From Brachionus rotundiformis (taxonomy: Eukaryota; Rotifera; Eurotatoria; Ploima; Brachionidae), in contig JAESIW010000200.1 of assembly GCA_016802295.1 (NCBI GenBank), positions 4,030,327 to 4,094,326 of the forward strand: a DNA stretch of 64,000 nt, written 5' to 3'. Below are positions 42,175 through 54,680 of the stretch, in pieces. Numbering within the stretch: position 1 is the first letter of the stretch; every line of letters begins with the position of its first letter. Below the pieces are notes generated by a model. That model was not told where the DNA came from. It saw nothing but the letters and a program-made list of their open reading frames with translations, and did not search any database. Made by a program: the position numbers and the translations under genes.

Positions 42175-44887
42175 CAGTTTTAAAGCATAGATATGATCTT
42201 TTTAAATAAATTTTAAAACATTTTTTTTATAAATTTTATTTGAGACATTAAATGAAAAAATTCAAAATACCAAAATTACAAAATAAACAAAAAAAATAAT
42301 AAAACAATAATAAAAAAGAGTCTTCAAATGAAGTTAAAAGAAAACATCGTCTGAGAAACATTTTGATGTATCTTCGCATACACATTTATCTATATTAACA
42401 TAGATCATAAAATTTAGGTTAACAGGATACACTTATACCAAGAATAAAACAATAAGCAAATGGTTCAAATATTAAATATTTTAAGAACAATTTAAAATAT
42501 TTAATTTTTTTTAAATTTAAAAAATAATTGTAACATGACGCAACATTGGTTGGTATTCGTATTTAATTCTAGAATTAGAGGAACTTAGCTAAGTACATGT
42601 CCAATTCCATTGAAACATTTTTTGGATGCATTGGTTCATTAGTCCTGAATTTGTTTCGTTATATGGTACGTCATTTGATAATACTTCAGTCTTTCAGTGT
42701 GAATGAACCATCCCCACTATCCCTTACTGAAGTTGGTTGGCTTCCATACTTGCCAAGAAAAGCTTCATTTTACATTTTTACTGTGACCATATTCTTTTGG
42801 AAATAAGTGTCCCTCTAAGCCCCCTTTTTTAAAAGCTGATCAAAAGTGGCTTAGTTCTATCTATGTTGCTTTCTTGTAAAGCATACTTAGGTCCTTATAC
42901 AATATTTAATTTGAAGAAAATTTTCTATCTTCTAAGGACTTAAATTCTTCAATAAATACACGATTATGGGAGCACTTGTTTGCAAGGTTATACAGTAGTT
43001 ATTTGAAATTTTTTTATTAAAAAAATTCCAGTAGAATTTAGTATAATTTGAGTAATTTTGGGAAAAATATTTGATAACTAGCATTTAATTAAAAATTTGA
43101 ATTGTATCATGCTATATTTAAAAAATAAATTAACAAAATTTTTCTTATAGATAGATTATCTTTTTCAATGCATCACGTAAAAGCTTTTAGACCTGTTATC
43201 ACACATTATGGCTCGTTTATTTTTACCAAAATTCCTAGATTTCAAACTGGTAGAAATAAATAATAAAATTTTATTTCAAATATTCAAATGAACAGTTGAC
43301 AAAATAAGAAAAACATTTTGACAATTATTTACAAAGATGAGCCGAGCATGTTCAAAACGATGCTAAAGTTTGGATCTTTGAGGCTTAAGGAAAACAGTTT
43401 TAAGTTCTTTTTGTTTTTAGCGCCAATTTGAATCTTTTAGTCAAATATTTTTGACGAATCTTTATAAATATTCTCGCTTGAAACATCACAATAATAAGAC
43501 ATTGGTACCGATAAGTTTATTCTACAAGAGCAAATACTCTTAGAAAAATAGGTAAACAATTTTAACCACATGATTAAAAATAGGCTTTTTTTAGTATGCC
43601 GATTGTTAGCCTAAGTTCTAAAAATTCTAAATTAATCTTAAACTAATTAGTAAATCTCAAAACCTTGTATAAATATCACGTAATCGAACTCAATAGCTAA
43701 TTAGATGTCGGTACCAATGCTGCCAAGCAGTATACTTTTAATTTTTATTGATCTTTGCTAGAGATTATTTTAATTCAATAAATTGTTCAATAATTAATAA
43801 CTAGAATAAACAAAATCAAAGCCGGCATCAAAGGTGATCTTTGTGAATTTTTGTGCAATCAAAATAAAATTTAGAAATTGCGTGCCATAATTATAGATAA
43901 ATTATTTTTTAATTATTTTCAACATATGAGTAGATCTCAGCAAATAAGAACCAAAATTAACTAAATAATAAAGTTTATTTAGCAGCTTATTTGTTCCAAA
44001 GTGAGGCTATATATATTGAAAATTTAATATTTTTAAAATCTTTTATAAAAACAAAATTTATTTTAATAATGGTATTATTTATTAATCATTAGTCTTGTTT
44101 AAATCTGAAATCCGATTAGATTTCTGAAAATGATAAACCTGAAACTTTTTCTATTAGAGAAATAGTTTACGGATGATTTGCTTCACCGATCATAATACAG
44201 CTTAATTCCTAGTCTATGTTTAGGACTTGAATTTAATCGATGTTTGTTTTTATTTGAATAAGTAGCACGTGAATTATGAAATGATAACCTTAAGCCTTTT
44301 AAAAATTATACAATTGGAATTTTTCACATAGCCAGAGGAGATTAACCTTGCTGATCTTGAGCTTAAGCCAGAAAATCTTCAGTATTTATTTTATTCCAAA
44401 AAAGTTTCAGTCGTAGAAGCTCCTAACAAATTGTTATGGAATTAAACCCTTACTTATATCTAATAGATAAAATTTAATTAATGAATTAAAAAAATCAAAT
44501 GGTATCAAATAATTTTAATATGAATGCTTGATTGGTCATTTTACCAATTATTGGTAACAATTTTACCAATCCAATTTTTACATTTGCTTGTTATTTTGAT
44601 GAAAATGATAGAAAAAATGATTTAAATTTCCAAACTGACCACACTGGTAAAATAATTGGAATCATTTCTTGCTCAACTTTAATAAAAAAAATCATAATGT
44701 TATAACTTCTTGTTTTAAAACTAATTACCTTATTAACTTTTACACATATTTAAAAATTATTTAAAAATATATTCATTAATTAATCGGTTTATTAAATTAA
44801 AAAAATAATAAAATTAAGATAATCGGAAAAATAACAATGGAATCTTTTTTTTTTACAATTTAAAAAATTTTACATTTAAAAAAAAAC
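42175..44887. other. Gene-poor region with one coding-like scrap
   Basis: Near 44337-44445 the plus strand reads EINLADLELKPENLQYLFYS then KKVSVVEAPNKLLWN and a stop. It is protein-like but isolated. The rest, including a 69-codon frame at 42597, is unconvincing. Confidence 0.35.
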
Positions 44888-46452
44888 TTAATTTTGAACA
44901 AAATAATTATTATTAATAACATGATTGTCTATTCGTTCATGGGAATAGCCACCTCCGCTCAAGTGCTCATTCATTACTAAATTATTTGTGTAAAAATAAT
45001 CGCTGATATTGGCACCATTTACAGCATTTGCTTGAGATGAGCAAAATTTTAAATTTTGATATTCTGGCAAATTTTGGTAGTTGTAAGTATCTAAATTTGA
45101 AAAGTCACCAAACTCAGTAGTATAGCCTTTGTCCAAATTGGAGCCGTGCGATGCCTGAAACATGGTCCTATTTTCGGAGCTGTGCAACAAATTTGGATCA
45201 GCGTAGTTGTAGCAGTGGAGCGCAGACGAGTACTTGCCTAGGTAATTTTCACTCTCGTGATGATAAACATTGGGATAGTAGTCCACTTGGCTCATATTAT
45301 GGACATAGTACTCATTGGGCATATAAAAATTGGTAGTTTTGTTCTGAATGGTCTCAAAAGCCGAGTTAGTCGACTGGTAAAGACCGTCCGAGTTAATGTT
45401 TATATTCTGTAGAATGTTTGAAATTGGTGCTTCTTTGCGAGCATAGTCACTTTTTCTTGGCTTGTTTTTATCCAGCAAATTTTGGAAACTAAAATTTTCA
45501 TCATCTATTTCGTCATAGTCGACCACGCCATCGTCCAATTCGTCATCATCTTCAAACTTTTCGTCCTCGGACTCGTCCTCACTGTTCTGGTGCTTGTCGT
45601 CAATTTTTGGCATGCATTTTTTTATTTGTACAGCAATTGGCTCTTCGATTTCCTGTGGTAGTTCATTGACAACCGGAATTGACCATAGCTTGGACTTAAA
45701 TGTCTTATTTGGACCCAATTGAAGTTCCCTGCTATTTTTCCACGACAGCGAATGTCCAACTATTTCACTTGTATAATCTGCAAAAAATTTATATAAATTA
45801 AAATTCTATACACAAATATTATTTTTAATAAAAAAATATATTTACTAAATTGTTTGAATAGATAGATAAATTTTTTAACTTCTTTATTAGCTGACGATTG
45901 ACTGTTGTATCTACTATCTTTGTTGAGTAGATCGGTCAAAAAGTTTATGTAGCCAATGGCCATTTTCAAGGTGTCCACTTTGCTGATCTTTTTCTCATAG
46001 GGCAGAGTGGGAAGTTGAAGCCTGAGACCTTCGAAAGCGTCGTTGATGCTCTGCATTCGACGTCTTTCCCTCATGTTGGCAGCTTGACGCTGTTGGCTCA
46101 AATAGCCATAAGATTTTCTCCTACGCGAGTGTCCAGCGGACTCGGACGAGTTCTCCGAGTTCTCAAACGACTCGTGGCTGTGTCTGAATTGCTGATGATG
46201 GTAGATTTCGTTCATGCCGGCTTCGTTGCTCGAGAACGGATTGGTAATGGACAGCGAGGAGAAGGATGACGAGCCTGACGAACAAGACGGCGGTGGCGAG
46301 ATCTCGTCGGACAGAATCGTCATCTCAGAGCTCTTGAACCGCTTGGCATCCATGTCATCCAACTTTTTATGCTTGGTATACTTTCGCTTGGTGCGCTCGA
46401 TTGGCAATATTTGTTTGCTCATTTTTGTATCAACACTTAATTGCATTTCCAA
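44888..46452 (-). CDS. ptf1a-like: PTF1A/Fer-like class II bHLH transcription factor
   Basis: Two exons (45846-46452, 44888-45777) give 498 residues in phase. The Ser-rich N terminus precedes the bHLH at residues about 121-176: RQAANMRERRRMQSINDAFE, then LRLQLPTLPYEKKISKVDTL and AIGYINFL. MRERRRMQSINDAFEGLR with LPTLPYEKxxSKVDTL is diagnostic of the PTF1A/Fer group. Exon 2 begins NYTSEIVGHSLSW; GHSLSW is the conserved C-terminal motif through which PTF1A contacts RBPJ-type partners. An acidic stretch (EDEKFEDDDELDDG) and a long Asn/Tyr-rich tail follow, much longer than in vertebrate proteins. It probably binds E-boxes as a heterodimer with E-proteins during neural or gut gland development. 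A second Met (residue 11) could also start translation. Confidence 0.93.
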
Positions 46453-46543
46453 TAGTTGTTTTTTCCAATTGAAATTTACCTATTATTTAAATAATCTAAA
46501 ATTATACTTAATTTTATTCTATTGGATAAATTAGTAGCGAATT

Positions 46544-46554
46544 GGTTTTTTATA
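46544..46554 (-). promoter_or_regulatory. TATA box of the PTF1A-like gene
   Basis: TATAAAAAACC on the minus strand, about 95 bp upstream of the start codon. Assigned by consensus and position only. Confidence 0.4.
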
Positions 46555-48954
46555 CAAAATTGGGTGGGCCTAATTAAGTTTATTTATTTTCTACTCATTA
46601 ATAATCAGCAAAAGTATAGCACACGTTGACAAATAGCCTGCAGCAACCCCTATCTACGGCTAATATTGTTACACATTTTATCTACAGCGAGCTAATAATA
46701 TTTACCTTAATGATAAATTGTATTCTAAAACAAATCTTGATCAAATACTATTGATTTTTAAAGCTGTATTAAAAGAATTTCTGTCAAAAAATAAAAATAC
46801 ACAAGAATACCGCTTGAAAATTCCTTATAAAAATAAACTTGAAAATTAAATTGTCCATTAGAAATTTGTTTATTTTTAATTAATAATAAATCAAAAAGAA
46901 TCAAGGATAAAAAAAGACAACTTTTGATTGTAGAAAACCGCACGAGCTTTAGTGTAGCTCTGAGCAAGCTCAGTTGTAGCAAAGAGAGTTGTCACATGGA
47001 CAGCGAAATTTGATATAAGAGTGTTTGCTGAAGAGAATTACAAATGTGGCACGTACCAGCAACAATTGAGAGACCAATGGCCACACTATTCATACACAAC
47101 TCTGAGTCAAATTACTTGATAAGTTCTATTTAAGAATCATGATTTAGATTGTCAACAAGCGATGATCTAAACACGGCTATTACACACTTAATCAAACTGG
47201 AAAAATCTGCTGATTGTAGACACAGATTTGGACAAGGAAATGTTTATTTATAAACATATAATTTAGTTTCATTCGAGTTACCAAGCTTTATTTAAACACT
47301 TAATAATCTATCACAAATAAATCAAAATTTTCAAAATCTTTCTATTTATAACTTTACCAAAGGAATAACAACTTTTACTATATTGAAATTAAATGTAAAA
47401 AAATAATTTCTAACTTGGTTAGTTACCACACAAAGACAACTTATACTTTTAAAAATATAATTTTACGTGGTTAAACCAAAAAGGTCTTAAATTATCTTAG
47501 GCTAGAACCTAAATGTGATGGTAGAAGCAATTCAAAATTACTTATTGATTATTTAATATCAAAATAGATACATTTTGAAATAGAAAACTAGCCATTATTG
47601 AGTAATATTTGAGCCATAAATTAATAGATCAAACTAACTTATTAAATTACAATATAATTATGGACTTAATTCGAAGTTTTTACAAGCTTTTTTTTGTTTG
47701 ACGAATCAAGTTTTTATGCAAAATGATAATATCTAGCATTCATCAAACTTTTGATTAAAATGAGATTAAATATAAAATACAATGTATCGAAAGCTTAATA
47801 GGTAAAAAAGACTTTGGTAAAATCAAGTGAGAATTTAGACATATGTTGTCGTCGATGCAATCTATTATTTTAGAAAAAGAAAAAGAAAATTTTCTAGTCG
47901 AATTTGAATGCAAATTTATCTGATTAAACTTATTTAATCATTTTTTTGAAAAAATTTTATCAATAAATTTTCATATTTGTTTTAAACACTTATTTTAATT
48001 TCTAGTTAGAACAATATTGTCCAAAGCAAATCTTAGATTAAGATTGCACAGTTTATTTTCAAAATAAATATTAACCAATGAGATAAAGTAATCTCAAGAG
48101 CTTTGGCAAAACGTTTTCTTGGCAAAAGCAAATAGAAATGAGCAAAATTTAAATGCTAATCTTATTTTCATCAAGTATTATCAATTGATTGCTTAGTAAT
48201 TTTCAAAATTATCTTTGAATGAGCCAAATATTGTTTAGAGTGGTCAAAGTATCAGTTAAATAATTTGCTACTAATTAGTTTAAATATTGAAAAAAAAATA
48301 TTTACTTTTTCTTTCTCCAAAATCGAATCACTTCTGTTTTATTTACTCTTAAACTTGAAATTATTGATAAACAATAAAAAAAAGATAGCTTACAGATTTT
48401 CAAATGTATCAGATGAAGTCAACATTTAAATTCTCAGATTGATAAAAAAAAATGAAATTTATTCTAATTTATGGTAAGATTCTTTTCACATGTGCAAAGA
48501 GAGCTATTTGGATGTGTCCCTTTTGTTGCATTTATTATCATTGACATATCTCATGAAAGAGTTCCTTTTCGAGTACCATTTGGATGAAAAATTAATTGAC
48601 AATTTTGAAAGAATTTTCTACTAAATAATAAAATTATTAATTTGATTCATTTTCAGGATTGGTCCTCAAAGAATATTATCTATCTGAAAGATTTTAGATA
48701 GTTATTTAACCTGGTCGTTTGATGCAGAAAGCTTGATATTAATATTTAGCTTAATTGGCTATTTCGCAAAATTCAGAAATATTTTGTTATAAAAGTTAAT
48801 TAAGATTTATAACTGTTAACAAATCAAATTAAATATGAAATTAAGCTTAGCTTACTTTAATTTTTAAAGATAGAATTTATATACAATTATGTCTTTTACT
48901 TTTAAGTTTCTTTCTACTTCTTCTTTGCGTGTGATAAAAGCTCATGGAGTTATT
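46555..48954. other. Spacer upstream of the PTF1A-like gene
   Basis: 2.4 kb without recognisable coding sequence. Could hold regulatory elements, but I see no clear motif cluster. Confidence 0.4.
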
Positions 48955-49745
48955 TTTTATTATTCAATGGTAAATAATAATAATAAGGGTCCCATTTATT
49001 CGAAGTCGAAGTTAGGGACGAGATTGCATCGCGCCATACGGTCCTTTCTTTTGCCATCGTTGTCCACTGGCCTTTCTTGGTTCCTGCCTTTTCCAAATCG
49101 CTTTCGAAGCAGTTAGTCCACTCTAACCTCGGTCTGCCACGCCCCTGTTTTCCACCATCAAGATCACCGAAAAGCACTTTCTTTGCCCATCGGTGGTCTG
49201 CATACCTTCTTACGTGCCCAGCCTAACGTAACCTGTATCTCCGCACTATGTTCTCTAGCGGTGCCGACTGTGCACTCTGGTAAAGCTTTGCGTTTGTCAA
49301 ACCCACTCTCTGGGACCCGCTAGATGCCGTAATCTCCTGAGGTGAAAACGGTTGAGTTTGGCATAATCATCATAGTTGCAAGTCCATGTCTCAGCTCCAT
49401 TGAGAATTGAAGACATCACGGTCGCCTTATACACCCCGGCTTTGGTTCTGGTACTAAGCGCCGTCTGGTCCCACACAGCCTTCCTAAGTTGATGAAATTT
49501 GAAGGCTCCGAGACTTATCCTCCTTCGCGTCTCCTCGACGTTGGAACTTTTGCTTGACACCATGCTTCCCAGGTAAAAAAAATTGTCGACTCTTTCGAAT
49601 GCGTCTCCACCAATCTCAAGTCTTGCATCCTCAGCATCACAGTTAACCGTCATTCACTTGGTCTTCTTAGCATTTATCGTCAGTGCCCACTGCCGAGTCT
49701 TAGCCTCAAGCTTTCTGTGAGTATATACTTCATTTTGTCCATAGG
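48955..49745 (-). mobile_element. RTE-like non-LTR retrotransposon, 3' fragment
   Basis: The minus strand encodes KLEAKTRQWALTINAKKTK, then after a TGA RVDNFFYLGSMVSSKSSNVE, TRRRISLGAFKFHQLRKAVW, TKAGVYKATVMSSILNGAE and RFHLRRLRHLAG. Further on come RGRPRLEWTNCFESDLEKAG and ERTVWRDAISS. These are C-terminal motifs of RTE-type polyproteins. The element ends in CCCTTATTATTATTATTTAC. It is GC-rich relative to its surroundings, truncated at about 49745, and has stops and frame changes. Confidence 0.8.
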
Positions 49746-51859
49746 GCTTTAAATTAAACTACAATAAATAATAACTGTATTAAAATCGTCATAATGATAA
49801 ACCATTATTTAATATTTTTTCGGTCATGATAATAATCTTTTATATTTTAAATTATTATTAAATTTTTATTTATTTCAATAAACTCCGCAAGGGCGATGAA
49901 AAAAGTTAATAATAAAAATTCAGAATTAAAAAAAAATTTAAGTCAAAGTTATATTTTTGAATTTAAATCTTTATCTTCTACAACTTAACTTAAAATAAAA
50001 AAACAGTAAATAGCAAAATTAACTCTTTAATTTACCTTTAATTTCGTACAAAAATGATCTTACAGTTAAGTTTAAAATAGAAAAAATGTTAAATTTGACT
50101 TATTTTCTATTTTTAAATTAAGTCTACAATTTTTTAAATTCTGATTTATTTTGAGTGTAGAGAAATTTTTTTTATTAGAGTATAAGTTAAATTTGGGCAT
50201 TATTTTTGGAAAATACCTCATATTCAAGGTATTTTCTAGCTAATTAAATTTTAATTGTTATAATACAGAAACGTTGTAATTAATTCAAAGAAAAAAGGTT
50301 GGATTTGGAATTTACTCTTAGAGTTTTGAACACAAGTTTACTGTATATTTGCTGTTTTTTTTTTTCTTTTGTAATTTTTTTTAATAATTATGTAAAAGAA
50401 CTTGTTTGAATAGGAAAATTTTAATAAAGTAAATTAATTTCTTTTTTCTTCATTTTATGTGAACAAATAATTCGCATTTATACATTTTTAGAAATAAAAT
50501 ACTATTAAGTAATCATATGTATATGATTAAAATCTTTTTCAATTAAGATAATTTAAAAAAGGAAATAACTTAAAAAAAATACAAACTATAACATTCAATT
50601 ATTTTCTGATGTTCATACGAGTTAAGAAAAATCAGTAGCTAGTCTTAGAAATTAAAATGTAAATTTAAAAGAAAAAGTTAATACTAATCTCTTATTTCTT
50701 AAGCGATTAAGAGTTTAAAATTTGCTTTGAAAACATTTAATGATTTGACAGTAACAAAAACTCGAGGTGGGCTATCCAAAAGATAAACAACTTGGTTTGT
50801 TAAAAAATTAATATTGCACATTACTTTTAACTTTTTTTCTTATTATGCATTTGTACTCATTGGCAAATGACTTAAATGAAAAATTCATTCCAATTATCAA
50901 ATTAATAGCCATTTATGATTCTAAACATTTGAATTAAGTCATCAAATGAGTCCAAGTTCCCGTTATTGAAGTTTTTATCTATGATATATCAATGATCATG
51001 ATAATAATTGGAAATTTCATTTGCCATGTTTAAACCATTTTTTTTTAAATTGCGTCTATTTCAACCATTTAAATTCAATATATTTAAGTATTTAGCCAGC
51101 TTTTGGCATCAAGTAATCAAATTTATTTGTTTTTTTTCTATTTAATATTTCAAAAAATAAAGTTTTTAAAGATGGTTTTTTTCCTTCAAAATAAAATATT
51201 ATAAAGCATCAAAGTCTTCGGTTTGGTTAGAAACTGTTTTGTTTTATAATTTTTTGGACAAGAGAATACTTAAGACTCATTATCAGTAGCTAGTAAAAAC
51301 CAGAATAAAAAAATGAATGAATATAAATAATGAATATAAATTTGCAAATTAATATAGAATTCAGATTGTCTAAATTTCAAAAAACTTCTTTGGGAACACC
51401 ATAGTTTATTATTTTCAACACCTTAATAATATGGTTTATATTTTTTAATTAATATTTTAAACTGAATAACTTTAAAATGTACTTCAAACTCATTCTTATT
51501 TAAGTAAAATATATATTTTTTTAAAACGTTTAAATCTAATTAATAATAATTAATTAATAATACTAATAATTTAATTAATAAATACTAATTAATGATTTAT
51601 TGTTTTTAAAAGGATTTGGAAGAATATTCAAAATTCAAAAATCTGCTGATTAAAATTTTCTAATGTACTTTTTTGGACAATTTGATTTCTTAATTACATA
51701 ACATAAGGCCGGATAAAAATAAAAATTCGTCCAATAATCTAGCACAGACTATTGTTAAATTATATCTAATTTAAACTGAAAAAAATTTTATTAAGTTTTT
51801 AAAATAATAAACCTCAAACTTAGTAATGTAATATGTTGCTGTTATTTAACTCTTTTTTT
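49746..51859. other. AT-rich spacer
   Basis: About 2.1 kb of low-complexity A/T sequence without recognised features. Confidence 0.5.
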
Positions 51860-52115
51860 ACCTTAATCGCGTCGGTACTTGGAATGATAAAGCGAACGTT
51901 TACAAGTTTTTGGTAAGATTGAGTTCATACATCCATACAAGTATGAAAAAGGATGCGTTAGAGAAGGTACAGGAAAGGGCGACAAAAATACCTAAGCCTC
52001 TAAGAAATATGTCCTTTGAAATGAGGTTGGCTAAATTGGGTTTAGCAAAGCTTAGTGAAAGAAGAGTTAGAGTGGACATGACTGAAATATACTAAGTCAA
52101 TGGATTAGAAAAAAA
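51860..52115 (+). mobile_element. CR1-like reverse transcriptase C-terminal relic
   Basis: The frame at 51910 reads SSYIHTSMKKDALEKVQERA, TKIPKPLRNMSFEMRLAKLG, LAKLSERRVRVDMTEIY. This is the standard CR1/Jockey tail (KVQRRATKxIPxLRNLSYEERLxKLxLxxLEERRxRGDxIE). No catalytic part remains. Confidence 0.7.
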
Positions 52116-52214
52116 TTTTAAGTTTATCAGACGATCCGTACAATTTTTGGTTGCTTTTTTCATTTCAGACAATCAATGTACCATAAAGTTACTAATTCAC
52201 TAGTTTTATTCTGA

Positions 52215-52730
52215 GAGAAAGTTACTTAAGCTCCCAAAAGTCTTGGCAATTGTTCCGTCTGAAGACGTCTGTGACATTTTATTCATATTTTGAAAAAAAA
52301 ACTATATTGATATGCTGAAATTAAAAAAACTGGAAGATGTAGAGGTATAGAATTTCTGAACACGCGGACTAAAACTTTGCTTCCAATATCACTATGGAAT
52401 GTGAATGTTATTGAGGGGATAAACCGAACCAATAACTTTGTTGAAGACTGACATAATGCTTTTGCTACTAGCATCAAGTCTCATTCATTAATATACGAGT
52501 TTATTGATTATATAAAGCCAGAACAACAACTTACGGAAAATAAATACCCTCAATTAAGAACTGGAATGATGCATAAGAGGAAGCCAGCATACATAGTGAA
52601 AAGATGTAGAAGATGTAGAATCTTCTAAAATTAGAAACGATTTTACAGCTACGGTAGCGCCAGTGATACCTTTTTCTAAAAAACAGGATGTGTTGCCAGA
52701 AGATGTAGTGAAATCTTAATCAACTGCTTG
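52215..52730 (+). pseudogene. MULE-type transposase relic
   Basis: Plus-strand scraps in neighbouring frames read LPKVLAIVPSEDVCDIF, YFEKK, then RCRGIEFLNTRTKTLLPISL, WNVNVIEGINRTNNFVED, a stop, HNAFATSIKSHSLIYEF. The order LWN...RTNN.VE.WH..F matches the C-terminal part of MULE-family transposase-like proteins often annotated with FLYWCH zinc fingers in invertebrates. Stops and frame changes show decay. A further coding-like stretch to 52720 may belong to it. Confidence 0.55.
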
Positions 52731-54680
52731 TTTCAAAAAGTCTTTAAACCTTAAATTTCATTTTTTAGTGAAAAAAAAATTTTGTTCCTAGTGGTCTAAA
52801 ATAACACTTTAAAAACTTAATAGACCACTTTTATTTAAATAAACTAGATAAAATACTGAGCCAGTGTTGTACAAAGTCGTAAAGTCAAGAGCAAGTCAAG
52901 TCATATGACTTGCTTAATATTGAACATAAATTCGATTAAAATTATAAATTTATCACCAAAGTCTAAATTTTTTTTTGCGAGAAAAAAATTATTGAATTTG
53001 AATCTGATGATCAAATAGAATCAAATAGAAGTTGATGTTCGACCTGACATTTATATCAATAATCAAGAATCCTTATTTTAATTATAATCTGAAAGAGAAG
53101 AATCGGACTGTGAAGTATTCTTTCCAGAAGAGGAGATGATTACAATAGATATTTCCCTTAATTCTCAGTTAGTTGAATTAATTCAAGTATTATAGTAAGT
53201 ATTTTATTTTCCTAAATTTTTAAGGTAAGAAAAATCCTTCTTTATATATATGATGATTGTACAAAATTGGAAATTCATGCTGAGCTATATGTTGACCAAG
53301 AAACTAAAAAAACCGAATGTGACTTATAGCTATAGCTGAGCACTTAAGAATTTGTATTTCTTTACTCTTAAGACTTGTTTATTTAAAAATTTAGGAAAAT
53401 AAAATACATGAATGAATTCAAGTAATTATTAAGGAATCCATGGGACAGTATACGATTTAAGTGAAAAAAGTGTTTGTTTTTGCTCTTTTTAAATAACAAA
53501 AATTGCCACACCTTTTTCTTAAATAAAAATATACATCAAAATGTAGGAAATTTTATCCTCTTTCAGAATATATATGATTTTTTAAAAAATTTGATTAAGT
53601 TAATTGAATAACCGGGTCTGAAAGAACTAAAACTTTTTAAAGGGTTATATTGGTTTAGGCCACAAGGAAGAAAATTTTTTTTGTCCTCCAAAAAAATGAA
53701 ATTTAGGGTTTCAAAGGACGTGGTTTACAAATTTTAAGTCAAAAATTTAAAATTCAGATAGCAAGTAAGTTTTGAACTTCTGGAACTTAAGAACTCAGGA
53801 TAAAGCTAAAAAATTAATAGTAAGAATCTATTGAAATTTTATTAGTCTTATTAAATATTTACTTAGAGAAGTTACAATACTTTTTGATGTAAAATATTGT
53901 AATTGATTCCTGTGTATCCTCAATTTTGGTAAAAATGTCTGAAAAAATAGAATTTATTAGTAAATATATCAGTTAAAAATAAGTAATTAAATAAATCAAT
54001 TTTTTCAAATAATTAGTTAGATTTAATGCAAAAAAAAAATTAGTATAAAGATTTAAAAAATGAACTTATTTCGCACGACAATTTTTTCACATGGAAACTA
54101 TCAAACTTAGATAGGCTTTAATTTATCTAATTTTATAAAAGTAAATTTGTATTTAAAATATTAAATTATCAATAGATATTATTGCGCAATTAATTTAACA
54201 ATTTAGCCCCTATTTATGAATATTATTTAACATGAAAAAGCAGAATTAGCTGAAATCGATAATTAAAATTAAAAGCTGTTTGGCCGATGGCTACATATTT
54301 TGGCAAAATTATGTTACCAACAACAACAAAAATAAACTTTTTACGATGACCTTTAGATAAAATAATTTTAAAAATTGTTTTAGCTTATTTTATACATTGG
54401 AAAATTTAATCATAAATTTTGCACTGCAATATATTACCATGCAACTAAAGCTTGCAAAATGCAAAAATCTAAATTTCATGTCGGCAATATTAAATTGCAA
54501 ATTTTAACAAAAAATAATAATAAAATTTTGATCATACGATATATTTTTTGATTCAAATTTTAACATAATTACTTTCAAAAATTTAACTGAATATCACCCC
54601 ATTTTATTTTATTTCAAGGTTTTATCTTCTAAATAAGTTTTTTGTTTTGACCAAATACACGGATAAGTCTATTTTGAAAA
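52731..54680. other. Spacer upstream of SREBP
   Basis: A CAGTGTTGTACAAAGTCGTA word at about 52861 resembles a hAT-type end, but no partner end is found. A short acidic coding-like scrap (ESDCEVFFPEEEMITIDIS) lies at about 53104-53160. Confidence 0.35.

Noticed and set aside
42597..42806. 69-codon plus ORF
   Set aside because: Isolated, no partner exons or family motif; could be chance.
46758..46982. 74-codon minus ORF in the PTF1A upstream region
   Set aside because: Hydrophobic low-complexity product, no context, no recognisable motif.
48889..49116. Plus-strand ORF overlapping the RTE-like fragment
   Set aside because: Antisense to the retroelement reading frame, which has clear motifs.
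52855..52915. Possible hAT transposon end (CAGTGTTGTACAAAG)
   Set aside because: No matching inverted end or 8-bp duplication found nearby.
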